A stretch of 64,000 nucleotides of DNA from Hyphomonadaceae bacterium UKL13-1. Lineage in GTDB: Bacteria; Pseudomonadota; Alphaproteobacteria; Caulobacterales; Aquidulcibacteraceae. Positions within the stretch are counted from its first letter, which is position 1. Every line of letters begins with the position of its first letter. The notes beneath the pieces were generated by a model. It did no database searches, was not told the DNA's origin, and was given only the letters and a program-made list of their open reading frames with translations. The stretch covers positions 764,001-828,000 of the forward strand of contig CP012156.1 in assembly GCA_001602435.1 (NCBI GenBank), written 5' to 3'. The position numbers were made by a program, and so were the translations under genes. Of the stretch, positions 15,589 through 24,452 are shown in pieces.

Positions 15589-18060
15589 ATGATGCGTTCC
15601 CTGATGAAGCCATTGGTTCAAAAGTCATTCCGCGCCTGTGCCGCTCCCATTCTGGCCCTATCCTTAGGGCTGACGGGCTGCGCGTCGGGACCAAAGAAGG
15701 ACGACAAGGTCGAAACCCAGATCACCGAGATCATGAGTAAAATGAGTGTGGAGCAAAAGGTCGCTCAACTCATTATGCCCGATATCTCAACGATCACGCC
15801 AGAAGACGTGGCCAAATATCGCTTTGGTACTATTTTGAACGGCGGCAATTCCGGCCCCTATGGCAATGAGCGCTCAAAGCCAGAAGACTGGTTGAAACTG
15901 GCCGACGCATTCTGGGAAGCCTCGCGCACCCCCCATGCCGATGGCAGTCCGGTTATTCCGGTGTTGTGGGCAACCGATGCCGTCCACGGCCACAGCAATG
16001 TGGTGGGGGCAACCCTATTCCCGCACAATATTGGCTTGGGCGCGACGCGCGACCCCGCTTTGATCCGCGAGATTGGTCGCATCACGGCGGCTGAAATCAA
16101 AGTCACCGGCATTGATTGGACCTTTGCGCCAACTTTGGCGGTGGTTCGCGATGACCGCTGGGGCCGCACCTATGAAGGCTATGCTGAAGATAAGGGCCTT
16201 GTATCCGAATTAGGCGCAGCCATGGTTGAAGGCCTGCAAGGAACGGGTCCAGACTTCTTAAGCCAAGAACATGTGATCGCCACGGCCAAGCACTTCTTTG
16301 GCGATGGTGGTACAGCGGGCATTGATACGGGTGATACCGTCGGAAATGAGGCCGATTTGGTTGAGCTCCATGCCTATCCATACCGCGCGGCGCTGAAGTC
16401 CGGCGCGCAAACGGTCATGGCCTCGTTCAGCAGCATCAACGGCCAGAAGATGCACGGCAATAAGTCGTATCTGACCGAGCTGTTGAAGAATGAAATGGCT
16501 TTTGACGGCTTAGTGGTTGGCGATTGGAACGGCCACGGCCGCATTCCGAGCTGTACCAATAAGGACTGCCCAGAATCGATCAATGCAGGCCTCGACATCT
16601 TCATGGTGCCCGAGGATTGGAAAGAGCTTTTGACCAATACCAAGGCCGCCGTCGACAGTGGCAAAATCTCGCAAGAGCGTTTGGATGACGCTGTGCGCCG
16701 GATCTTGCGCGTGAAAATCCGCTATGGCCTGTTTGATTTGCCTGCCCCTTCGGCCCGCAAATTGGGCGGAAACTATGCGCTATTGGGCTCGCCAGAACAT
16801 CGGGCAGTCGCCCGCAAAGCTGTGCAAGAATCGCTAGTTTTGTTGAAGAATGACGGTGTTTTGCCGATCAATCCCAGCAAAACCATTCTGGTGGCAGGTG
16901 AGGGTGCCGATAGCATCGCCAAGCAATCGGGTGGCTGGACGATTTCCTGGCAAGGCGGTGGCGATCTGACCAATGCCGACTTCCCAGGTGCTGAATCCAT
17001 CTTTGCCGGCATTGCGAAGCAGGCCGAAGCCGCAGGCGGTAAGGCCATTCTGTCGGTTGATGGCAGCTACGCTCAAAAGCCCGATGTCGCCATCGTGGTA
17101 TTTGGCGAGAAGCCTTATGCCGAGTTTATGGGCGACATCAAAAACCTCTCCTATGGCGATGCCAAGCCTCTGGCCTTGCTGAAGAAGTTTCAGGCCCAAC
17201 AGATTCCTGTGGTGGCGGTATTCCTGACAGGCCGCCCCTTGTGGGTGAATAAGGAGCTCAATGCCTCCAACGCCTTTGTGGCGGCTTGGCTGCCCGGCAG
17301 CGAAGGCGGCGGCGTGGCCGATGTGTTGTTGAAGACCAAAGACGGCCAAGTGCAAAAGGACTTTAAGGGCAAATTGTCCTTCTCGTGGCCACAGGCGTGC
17401 GACGCTTATGCGCTCAATCCCGGAGAAGCCAATTACAAGCCATTGTTCGGCTATGGCTATGGTATGGCCTATGGTGAGCATGCGGCTTGGACGAAGGTGG
17501 ACGAGAAGTGTGCGCTGAGCCAACCCAATGCTGAAAATGACGTGGCAGTCTTTGCTCGCGGCCAAAGCGTTGCCCCCTTCACGCTGGTTGCGGCCGATGG
17601 CAAGGGTCAACGTCTGACCTTGGCCGGTGCCAAAGGCAAAAGCGCGGATGGCACCGTGTCCGTCGTGGCGATGGACCGCAACGCCCAAGAAGATGCCCGC
17701 ACCATTTCGTGGAAAGCAGGCGGCTCTTTCGGCTTTGAAGCTTCCGCCGCGCTCAACCCCGCGGCCATGGCCGAAGGGCGCGCCATTCGCATCGACTATC
17801 AGATTGGCACGCGTCCAACCGGTCCGGTTAAATTGTCCATGAGCTGTGGTGCAAACTGCCGCGATGAAATCGACATCACGGCCTCCTTGGCTCTCGCCGA
17901 GCAAAAGGGCTGGATGACAGCCTTCTTGCCCCTATCCTGCTTCAAAAAGGGCACCCCAGTCGGCATGCCCTTGTCGATCCAATCAAGCGGCAACTTTGAG
18001 ATGTCGATCTCTGCGGTCACTTTGGTCGATGATGGGGGCGAGACGGCTTGCCGGTTCTGA
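15589..18060 (+). CDS. Glycoside hydrolase family 3 exo-beta-glucosidase lipoprotein
   Basis: An 823-residue lipoprotein: the signal peptide ends in LTG-Cys31. The GH3 N-terminal barrel spans about residues 45-390, with substrate-site segments WATDAVHGHSNVVGATLFP and AKHFFGDGGT. The nucleophile is Asp312 in GLVVGDWNGHG. The alpha/beta sandwich domain follows (about 410-620, with SLVLLKNDGVLP), and the last 180 residues form an extra beta-rich domain as in ExoP-type enzymes. It removes glucose from the ends of beta-1,3, 1,4 or 1,6 glucans, probably in the periplasm. The gene follows the MFS gene in an operon. A long opposing frame lies inside it but looks like a codon-bias shadow. Confidence 0.92.
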   Translation: MMRSLMKPLVQKSFRACAAPILALSLGLTGCASGPKKDDKVETQITEIMSKMSVEQKVAQLIMPDISTITPEDVAKYRFGTILNGGNSGPYGNERSKPEDWLKLADAFWEASRTPHADGSPVIPVLWATDAVHGHSNVVGATLFPHNIGLGATRDPALIREIGRITAAEIKVTGIDWTFAPTLAVVRDDRWGRTYEGYAEDKGLVSELGAAMVEGLQGTGPDFLSQEHVIATAKHFFGDGGTAGIDTGDTVGNEADLVELHAYPYRAALKSGAQTVMASFSSINGQKMHGNKSYLTELLKNEMAFDGLVVGDWNGHGRIPSCTNKDCPESINAGLDIFMVPEDWKELLTNTKAAVDSGKISQERLDDAVRRILRVKIRYGLFDLPAPSARKLGGNYALLGSPEHRAVARKAVQESLVLLKNDGVLPINPSKTILVAGEGADSIAKQSGGWTISWQGGGDLTNADFPGAESIFAGIAKQAEAAGGKAILSVDGSYAQKPDVAIVVFGEKPYAEFMGDIKNLSYGDAKPLALLKKFQAQQIPVVAVFLTGRPLWVNKELNASNAFVAAWLPGSEGGGVADVLLKTKDGQVQKDFKGKLSFSWPQACDAYALNPGEANYKPLFGYGYGMAYGEHAAWTKVDEKCALSQPNAENDVAVFARGQSVAPFTLVAADGKGQRLTLAGAKGKSADGTVSVVAMDRNAQEDARTISWKAGGSFGFEASAALNPAAMAEGRAIRIDYQIGTRPTGPVKLSMSCGANCRDEIDITASLALAEQKGWMTAFLPLSCFKKGTPVGMPLSIQSSGNFEMSISAVTLVDDGGETACRF

Positions 18061-18092
18061 TGGAGGCGGTGGGCTGAAGGGGCATTGGCGTT

Positions 18093-18115
18093 CCCCTCTC
18101 CCACTGGGAGAGGGG
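18093..18115. terminator. Strong hairpin between convergent GH3 and halogenase genes
   Basis: CCCCTCTCCC (18093-18102) and GGGAGAGGGG (18106-18115) make a perfect 10 bp stem with a three-base loop, flanked by GCGTT and CGTTC. It has no long T-run on either side. The position, between two convergent stops, fits a bidirectional terminator, but sequences of this kind also occur as dispersed intergenic repeats. Confidence 0.5.
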
Positions 18116-18126
18116 CGTTCTCATCC

Positions 18127-19632
18127 CTACATCGGTGCCGGGCAGTAGCGCTTCAGATAGTCGCTGTGGGTAGGCATGTGTTGCACGACGAATTGGATGG
18201 ATTGTTCGATCCCGCGTAATTCATCGCCGGTCTTAGGCTCCATCAGCGCATCGGCCATGGCATTATGGCCCTGCATCGTAATGCCTTGACCCATCATCAC
18301 CGCCGCCCAGCTGGTTTCGGTGAAAAGCTCATCATCTTCGCGGAAAATCTGGCCATTGAGGCGGAAGAGGTCGGTCTTTTCGGTCAGGCTTTCGGGCACA
18401 GCCATGTTGCGGCAATAATTCCAGAACGGGCTGTCGTCGCGGGTGGTGGCATTATAATGCAGGATCAAAAAGTCGCGGATGCGGGCATATTCCTTGCCGG
18501 TCAGGCGGTTAAATGCATCCTCTTGCGCTTGGGTGACGCCGTCGAGCGACAAAAGCGCGATTAGCTTGTTGATGCCGGTATTGATCAGATGGATGGAGGT
18601 TGATTCCAGCGGCTCCATAAAGCCAGCAGCCAGCCCCAAGGCCACCACATTCTTATTCCAGAACTTCTTCCGCCGACCCGTGACAAAGCGCAGGAAATTG
18701 GGCTCTGCTTGGGGTTTACCCGCGATATTATTGACGAGAATGTCGAGCGCTTCATCATCACTCATGAACTCGCTGCAATAGACGTGGCCATTGCCATTGC
18801 GGTGCTGCAGCGGCACTTGCCATTGCCAGCCGGCGCGGTGAGCGGTCGCGCGTGTATAGGGCGGGGGCGGGCTGCCATCGTCGCGCTTACAGGGCAGGGC
18901 AACCGCGCGATTGCACGGCAAGAAGTTCGACCAATCATCATAGCCGGTCTTCAGCGTTTGCTCGATCAATAGGCCCCGGAAGCCAGAGCAGTCGACGAAA
19001 AGGTCACCTTCGATGACGACGCCATTATCCATCGTGACGGAGGTAACAAAGCCCGTCTCGCCATCCAAAGCGACATCATTGACCTTGCCTTCGATCCTGA
19101 TCGCGCCGCGCTTCTCAGCATAGGCGCGCAAATATTTGGCATAGCGGCCAGCATCGAGGTGATAGGCGTAATTGATCGGGGGCAGGTCGTCGCGCTGATA
19201 GTCTTCGGTACGGGCAAAGCGGCCATAATGGGCGGCCATGGTTTCGATGTTGAAGATTTGGATCGGCCTTTTGTCGCCTGCCACTTTGTATTTGTGCCAA
19301 ATATGGTGGAAGGAGATGCCGTCAACTTGATAGCCATAATTACCAAAGGGGTGGATATAGCTGTCGCCAATCTTGCCCCAATTGACGAATTGAATACCCA
19401 GCTTGAAGCTGCCCTGCACGGCAGACAGCATCTCGCGCTCATCAATTTCCAGCAGGCGATTGAAGTCGAGGAAGGGCGGAATGGTGGCTTCGCCGACGCC
19501 AACTGTGCCGATTTGTTCTGATTCGATGACGATGACATTGACTGGCTTACCCGCACGCAAGCGCGACAAAGCGGCGGCTGCCATCCAGCCTGCCGTGCCA
19601 CCACCTACGATTACGATCGTTTCAATTGCCAT
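18127..19632 (-). CDS. Flavin-dependent halogenase (tryptophan halogenase family)
   Basis: A 501-residue protein with the features of FAD-dependent halogenases. The FAD motif GGGTAGWMAA is at residues 10-19, GVGEATIPP at 45-53, the conserved lysine that activates hypohalous acid in GSFKLGIQFVNW (Lys77), the WxWxxP signature as GWQWQVPLQ (Trp269, Trp271, Pro274), and EPLESTSIH at 340-348 with the catalytic-type glutamate. No flavin reductase gene is next to it. Genes of this group lie beside TonB-dependent receptors in many Caulobacter- and Xanthomonas-like genomes, usually with unknown substrate. It is divergent from the receptor across an 165-base spacer holding two LacI-type palindromes. 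The key residues are intact, so an active halogenase is plausible; free tryptophan need not be the substrate. Confidence 0.88.
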   Translation of the reverse strand: MAIETIVIVGGGTAGWMAAAALSRLRAGKPVNVIVIESEQIGTVGVGEATIPPFLDFNRLLEIDEREMLSAVQGSFKLGIQFVNWGKIGDSYIHPFGNYGYQVDGISFHHIWHKYKVAGDKRPIQIFNIETMAAHYGRFARTEDYQRDDLPPINYAYHLDAGRYAKYLRAYAEKRGAIRIEGKVNDVALDGETGFVTSVTMDNGVVIEGDLFVDCSGFRGLLIEQTLKTGYDDWSNFLPCNRAVALPCKRDDGSPPPPYTRATAHRAGWQWQVPLQHRNGNGHVYCSEFMSDDEALDILVNNIAGKPQAEPNFLRFVTGRRKKFWNKNVVALGLAAGFMEPLESTSIHLINTGINKLIALLSLDGVTQAQEDAFNRLTGKEYARIRDFLILHYNATTRDDSPFWNYCRNMAVPESLTEKTDLFRLNGQIFREDDELFTETSWAAVMMGQGITMQGHNAMADALMEPKTGDELRGIEQSIQFVVQHMPTHSDYLKRYCPAPM

Positions 19633-19695
19633 TTTTCGTCACCCCCTGATTCACTTTAACTGTATTTTCTTGCCATCTAGCACGGATGACGCAAA

Positions 19696-19729
19696 TGTGA
19701 ACGTTCATTTTTTCTTGTGAACGCTCTCA
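19696..19729. promoter_or_regulatory. Two LacI-type operators 20 bp apart between halogenase and TonB-dependent receptor
   Basis: TGTGAACGTTCATT (19696-19709) and TGTGAACGCTCTCA (19716-19729) are spaced 20 bp, two helical turns, so they face the same side of the DNA. They match the perfect palindrome at 14162. A weak promoter, TTGTGA (19715-19720) and TATGGC (19738-19743) with a 17-base spacer, overlaps the second site; this would let a LacI repressor block the receptor and perhaps the divergent halogenase. Confidence 0.6.
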
Positions 19730-19797
19730 ATTCCGGTTATGGCTCGCACAATATGATTAGCTTCCTTCAAAAAAGAAGGGAGTCAGGGGAGGAAAAT

Positions 19798-22700
19798 TTG
19801 GCCTATCAACTCAACGCAGGCACCGCCACGTCTCGGTCACGGCGTTTCACCGCTTTGACCACCGCATCCAGTCTCGCCCTTTTGGCGCTGGTTTCTCAGC
19901 CTGCCTTTGCGCAGACGGCACCACAACCGGCTAAGCCAGCAGACGCCGCACCCCCTGCCACCCAAGAAGCTGAGGCACCTGCCGAAGTGATCGTTGTGAC
20001 CGGCTTCCGCCGTTCGTTGCAAAATGCGCAGTCGATCAAGCGCAACCTCGACACCTTCGTCGATGTGGTGACCGCTGAAGACATTGGTGCCTTGCCAGAC
20101 CGTTCGGTGGCAGAAGCGCTGCAACGCATTCCCGGCATCAATATCTCCCGCTTTGAGCAGCGTAATGACCCAGACCGCTTCTCGGTCGAAGGTTCGGGCG
20201 TCATCATCCGCGGTCTGCCCTATGTGCGCTCTGAGTTGAATGGCCGCGATATCTTCTCCGCCAACGGTGGCCGCGAACTTTCCTTCAATGACGTTTCGCC
20301 AGAGCTTTTGGGCCGCGTCGAAGTGTTTAAGAATGCCACGGCAGATATGATTGACGGCGGCATCTCTGGCACCGTCAATCTCGTTACCCGTAAGCCGCTC
20401 GACAAAAAGGGCCCACGCTTCGCTGGCACGATTGAAAGCAATTACGGCGACATGGCGAAGAAATGGTCGCCTGGCTTCTCCTTCTTGGGTTCCAATACCT
20501 ATGAAACCGAAGTCGGCACCTTTGGTGTGCAATTGGCCTACGCCCAATCGCAATTGGTAACCAAGACCGACGCGTCGCAAATCACCGACCCTTGCTACCG
20601 CGATGCTTCACTGACTTCGGCTTGTATCCGCGTTCGTGCGGTGGGTTCGGGCGGTTTCAGTGGCGGCCAGGCCTTCAACGCATCCAACTTCCCACCAACC
20701 AATGCCGTGTTTGTGCCTAAGGGTGCAGGCGTGCGCACCACCGACCTGACGCGCGACCGCGATGCGATCTCGATCGTGGGTCAGTGGGAAAGCAATGACA
20801 AGCGCTGGTTGGCCACGCTGGAATATTTGAAGGCAACCACCGAAGCCACCTTGGAAGAATTCTCGGCTTTGGCTCTGGTCAATGACGATGCTTTGTTCCC
20901 TGTTGTGGCGCCTGGCACGACGGCAACGTTTGCCGGCAATCAGTTTGCCAAGGGTACATTGACCCAGCTGCAGCCATTTACGGGCGGTCGCGGTATCCCA
21001 ACCGAACTCTTGCGCTTCCAACGCGAAGATCAAGCCTCAACAGAAGATGTGTCCTTCACCTTGAAGTTCAACCCAACCGATCGCATGCGCTTCAACTTTG
21101 AAGCTCAGCACATCGCCTCGGACCGAACCGAGAATGGCTTCATCTCGGCGATGCAGACCTATAGCGATGTCTATATCGACAATACGGGTGACACGCCGAT
21201 CGTGCAGTTCCTACAGCCCGGTTCGGCAAACTCGCCCGCCAGCTATTTCACTGATCCATCCAAGACCTTCTATTGGTTCTTGCTGGACAACCAAGTCTAT
21301 AACGAAGGCGAGATGACCAGCGTTCGTCTCGACGGCGAATATGACTTGAAGGAAGATGGCTTCTTCAAGGGCGTGCGCTTTGGTGCGCGTTGGAGTGATC
21401 GCTCGCGCATCACCCGCAATGCCAACTTCTCCAACTGGGGCAATTTGGGTGCACCTTGGACCGGTCGCGGTGGCAACTGGAACTGCGGTGACTTCCAAGC
21501 CTTCGGCTGCGGTGGCGCTTACGCCAAGGACTTCCCAGGCTCGTCCGCCATTCGCAATCCATTTGGCGACAACTTCCAGCGCGGCAATGTGCCTGTGCCC
21601 CTGGGCAATGGCTCTGCCTTCTTCTTCGGCGGCGATAATACGGTTCGCGACTATCTGAGCGGCGAAATCCGCAAGCAGGCTAATGCGATCACCGCTTACA
21701 CCCTAACCCCGAACGCTTGGTTCCCAATCTCTGCCCGCAACAACAATGTCGCAGGTGGCCCTTGGACTCCAGGTGAAATCTCGGACGTTGAAGAATTGAC
21801 CTCGGCCGCCTTTGCCCGCGTGGACTTCGGCAAGGAATTTTCCAGCGACTTTAAGATCACCGGTAACATTGGCCTGCGCTATGTGCAGACCACGGTCCAA
21901 AGCGCTGGCAATATCCAACTTCCGACCGGCGAATTCTTCGATAACGTCAACATCGTCAACGGCGTCAATGTCGGTGGCAATGGCGACGGGATCGTAAGTG
22001 TTGCTGAGTTGCAAAAGGCATGTGCCAATGTTCAAGCAGGTCAGGTTGCGCCAGGCTATTGCAGTCTGTCATCCACACGTTTGGCAGAGTTTGGGGCCTT
22101 CTTTACCGGTGAAAAGCTGGACGATAGCGCCGACATTAAGTTCGACCATGTCTTGCCAAGCTTCAATGCCAAGGCAGACTTTGGCAATGGCATGCTGGTC
22201 CGGTTTGCCGCGTCGAAAGGGATTTCACGCCCAGACCTAAATGCCTTCGCTACAGGTGGCGGCATTTCCGACAATACGGCCAGCTTGAAAGCGGGCGGTA
22301 CTCTGGCAACAGGGCCGCTCTTCCAGATTGGCACAGGTAACCGTTTGCTGCGTCCGATCGAATCCTGGAATTATGACCTGTCCTACGAATGGTATTTTGC
22401 CAAAGTGGGTTATGTCTCAGTTTCGGCCTTCATGAAGGACATCCAAGGCATTGTGAATGGCGGGGCCTCGGTCCGCCGCTTCACCAGTCCAAAAGGTGTC
22501 AACGGCGATATTCTGGTCAATGGTCCGGTTAATAGCGATGGCGGCACCTTGAAGGGCGTCGAGCTTTCCTATCAGCAGACCTATGACTTCTTGCCGGGCT
22601 TGTTGAGCGGCTTGGGTGCCCAATTCACCTATACCTATGTGGATGCCGGTGACTTCAGCAACTCGAACCTCGGCGCAGAGCAGAGCCCGTTTGCGGGTTC

Positions 22701-23046
22701 GACGCCTCTGGCCGGTGTCTCCGAGCACACGATCAATGCGGTTGGCTTCTATGAACGAGGCCCAATTGCGATGCGCTTGGCCTATAACTGGCGGTCAGAG
22801 TTCTTGCAGACTCCGCGCGACGTGATCTTCCCCTTCTCGCCAATTTATGGCGAGGAGACAGGTCAGCTTGACGGGTCGATCTTCTACACGTGGAGCCCAC
22901 GTGTGAAGTTCGGGATCCAAGGCGTGAACTTGCTCGACGAAGTCACCCAGACCAGTCAGGTGATTGACTTCAAAGGCACACGGGTGACGCGTTCGGCCTT
23001 CCGCAACGACCGACGCTTCACCGTGATGGCACGGGTAGAATTCTAA
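19798..23046 (+). CDS. TonB-dependent outer-membrane receptor (large, carbohydrate type)
   Basis: About 1082 residues. The frame opens at a GTG (19717), but that lies inside the operator; a TTG at 19798 preceded by GGGGAGGA fits as the start and is followed by a normal signal peptide ending PAFAQ. A TonB box (AEVIVVTGF) precedes the plug domain, which holds ALPDRSVAEALQRIPGINI and RVEVFKNATADMIDGGISG. The remaining residues form the 22-strand barrel, and the last residue is Phe (ARVEF), as needed for barrel insertion. The size and the GH16/GH3/MFS/LacI neighbours place it with receptors that import oligosaccharides. A strong terminator follows. TonB for energy supply is encoded at 54021. Confidence 0.92.
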   Translation: MAYQLNAGTATSRSRRFTALTTASSLALLALVSQPAFAQTAPQPAKPADAAPPATQEAEAPAEVIVVTGFRRSLQNAQSIKRNLDTFVDVVTAEDIGALPDRSVAEALQRIPGINISRFEQRNDPDRFSVEGSGVIIRGLPYVRSELNGRDIFSANGGRELSFNDVSPELLGRVEVFKNATADMIDGGISGTVNLVTRKPLDKKGPRFAGTIESNYGDMAKKWSPGFSFLGSNTYETEVGTFGVQLAYAQSQLVTKTDASQITDPCYRDASLTSACIRVRAVGSGGFSGGQAFNASNFPPTNAVFVPKGAGVRTTDLTRDRDAISIVGQWESNDKRWLATLEYLKATTEATLEEFSALALVNDDALFPVVAPGTTATFAGNQFAKGTLTQLQPFTGGRGIPTELLRFQREDQASTEDVSFTLKFNPTDRMRFNFEAQHIASDRTENGFISAMQTYSDVYIDNTGDTPIVQFLQPGSANSPASYFTDPSKTFYWFLLDNQVYNEGEMTSVRLDGEYDLKEDGFFKGVRFGARWSDRSRITRNANFSNWGNLGAPWTGRGGNWNCGDFQAFGCGGAYAKDFPGSSAIRNPFGDNFQRGNVPVPLGNGSAFFFGGDNTVRDYLSGEIRKQANAITAYTLTPNAWFPISARNNNVAGGPWTPGEISDVEELTSAAFARVDFGKEFSSDFKITGNIGLRYVQTTVQSAGNIQLPTGEFFDNVNIVNGVNVGGNGDGIVSVAELQKACANVQAGQVAPGYCSLSSTRLAEFGAFFTGEKLDDSADIKFDHVLPSFNAKADFGNGMLVRFAASKGISRPDLNAFATGGGISDNTASLKAGGTLATGPLFQIGTGNRLLRPIESWNYDLSYEWYFAKVGYVSVSAFMKDIQGIVNGGASVRRFTSPKGVNGDILVNGPVNSDGGTLKGVELSYQQTYDFLPGLLSGLGAQFTYTYVDAGDFSNSNLGAEQSPFAGSTPLAGVSEHTINAVGFYERGPIAMRLAYNWRSEFLQTPRDVIFPFSPIYGEETGQLDGSIFYTWSPRVKFGIQGVNLLDEVTQTSQVIDFKGTRVTRSAFRNDRRFTVMARVEF

Positions 23047-23060
23047 TCTATCTGGTGAGA

Positions 23061-23094
23061 GCGAGCCTTGGATTAACCCCCAAGGCTCGCTTTT
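23061..23094 (+). terminator. Rho-independent terminator of the receptor gene
   Basis: GCGAGCCTTGG (23061-23071) pairs perfectly with CCAAGGCTCGC (23080-23090) around an eight-base loop and is followed by TTTT. It begins 15 bases after the receptor stop. Confidence 0.88.
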
Positions 23095-23132
23095 CGCGCC
23101 GTGCCTGAAGACGCCGTTAGGTCTTCGGCATG

Positions 23133-23166
23133 CAATCGATTGAAAGTTGCTTCCTCTTCAAGCAAC
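23133..23166. promoter_or_regulatory. Palindromes upstream of the LacI-family gene
   Basis: In the 349-base gap 23047-23395 I see, after the terminator, CAATCGATTG (23133-23142, perfect, CpG centre) and GTTGCTT/AAGCAAC (23146-23166, 7 bp arms). The later part is AT rich and holds no clear gene. These could be autoregulatory sites, but they do not match the TGTGAACG sites closely. Confidence 0.3.
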
Positions 23167-23395
23167 GTCAGTCTAACGTTCGACGGAACAATCAAATTTC
23201 TGTGTATGATTGATATATCTTTTGATTGTTTCTAGTTAAACGGTTAGGTCTAGTACTCGGAATTAATGTCGGGATATCAACATCGTGACGGTTCCAATGA
23301 AAGTTGTTTTCTTGCGCGCCGATATTCTTCCATCGCTATTTGAAGCCGCGATTGGCCAAAAATCTGGTTTGTGCCAGTTGTGGAGGGGCTAGCTT

Positions 23396-24442
23396 ATGGG
23401 CCGCCGCAATCAATCGGTCACCATCTCCCATGTCGCAGCCGATGCGGGTGTCTCCCTGCAGACCGTCAGCCGCGTCATCAATAATGAACCCAATGTACGC
23501 CCTGAAATGAAGGCGCGGGTGCAGGCTTCTATTGAGAAGCTGCATTATGTTCCCTCCATCGCCGCCCAGCGCATGAGTGGCTCGCGCTCCTACCTTATTC
23601 TAGTCATCAACGACCGAGAGCGGACGATCGCTGAATGGCGTGCACGCAGAGGCGCAGACTGGGTCGACCAAATGCTATTGGGTGGCATGTTGACCAGCGC
23701 CGAACATGGCTATCGGATGATTTTCGAGCTGGTTGACACGCATAATGATCACGTTGAACGCGAACTCAGCGGCACCATCGCAGCCTTACAGCCCGACGGC
23801 ATCATCTTAACGCCACCACACTCGGAGAACCCGCTGATCACCAATCTGTTGGATCAGCGAAATATCCCGTTTGCGCGGATTGGATCTTTGACACCGGGCA
23901 GCGGCTTTGCGATCCATATGGGGGATGCGGGATCAGCGGCTCAAGCCACCCAGCACTTGATTGGGCTCGGTCACAAGCGGATCGGCTTTATCGCCGGTGC
24001 GCTGGACTATAATCTCTCGCATTGGCGCGTCGATGGATGGCGTCAAGCAATGGCGCAAGCTGGGTTATCGGACGCTGACTTATGCGTACAGGGCGACTTT
24101 AGCTATGAGAGTGGGCGGGAGGCTGCGACAGCGCTTCTCAACCTCACGCCAGCCCCCACGGCGATCATTGCCAGCAATGACCAGATGGCCTTGGCGACTT
24201 TGGATATTGCCAATGAGCGCAATCTCTTGGTGCCACAGGACCTCTCGCTCATTAGCTTTGACAATACCCCGGTCGTGCGGTTCACGACGCCGCAATTGAC
24301 GGCGATTGATCAGCCCATTGCAGCCACCTTCTCCAAGGCAGTCGAACTGTTGATCCATCAAGCAACCTCGCCCAGCGAACAGCCCTATCTGGTTCCGGGT
24401 TCCTTGGTCGAACGCGCCAGTACGGCCCCGCCCAAAGCCTAA
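23396..24442 (+). CDS. LacI-family transcriptional regulator
   Basis: A 348-residue regulator. The N-terminal helix-turn-helix and hinge are typical (VTISHVAADAGVSLQTVSRV, then NNEPNVRPEMKARVQ and AAQRMSGSRS). The rest is the periplasmic-binding-protein-like effector domain, with IIASNDQMALATLDIANE and LSLISFDNTPVVRF as family landmarks. The ATG follows GGAGGGG. It sits behind the receptor gene and is the only LacI protein in the window, so it is the best candidate to bind the TGTGAACG-type palindromes at 14162, 19696 and 19716 and respond to a sugar released from the glucan (inference). It converges with the MDR gene ten bases on. Confidence 0.93.
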   Translation: MGRRNQSVTISHVAADAGVSLQTVSRVINNEPNVRPEMKARVQASIEKLHYVPSIAAQRMSGSRSYLILVINDRERTIAEWRARRGADWVDQMLLGGMLTSAEHGYRMIFELVDTHNDHVERELSGTIAALQPDGIILTPPHSENPLITNLLDQRNIPFARIGSLTPGSGFAIHMGDAGSAAQATQHLIGLGHKRIGFIAGALDYNLSHWRVDGWRQAMAQAGLSDADLCVQGDFSYESGREAATALLNLTPAPTAIIASNDQMALATLDIANERNLLVPQDLSLISFDNTPVVRFTTPQLTAIDQPIAATFSKAVELLIHQATSPSEQPYLVPGSLVERASTAPPKA

Positions 24443-24452
24443 GGTTTAAGGC

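Noticed and set aside
16834..17904. 356-codon open frame on the minus strand
   Set aside because: Fully inside the GH3 gene on the opposite strand, without recognisable motifs or a ribosome site.
19717..19755. GTG (19717) or ATG (19753) as the receptor start
   Set aside because: The GTG is inside the LacI-type operator and neither has a ribosome site; the TTG at 19798 has GGGGAGGA and a standard signal peptide after it.
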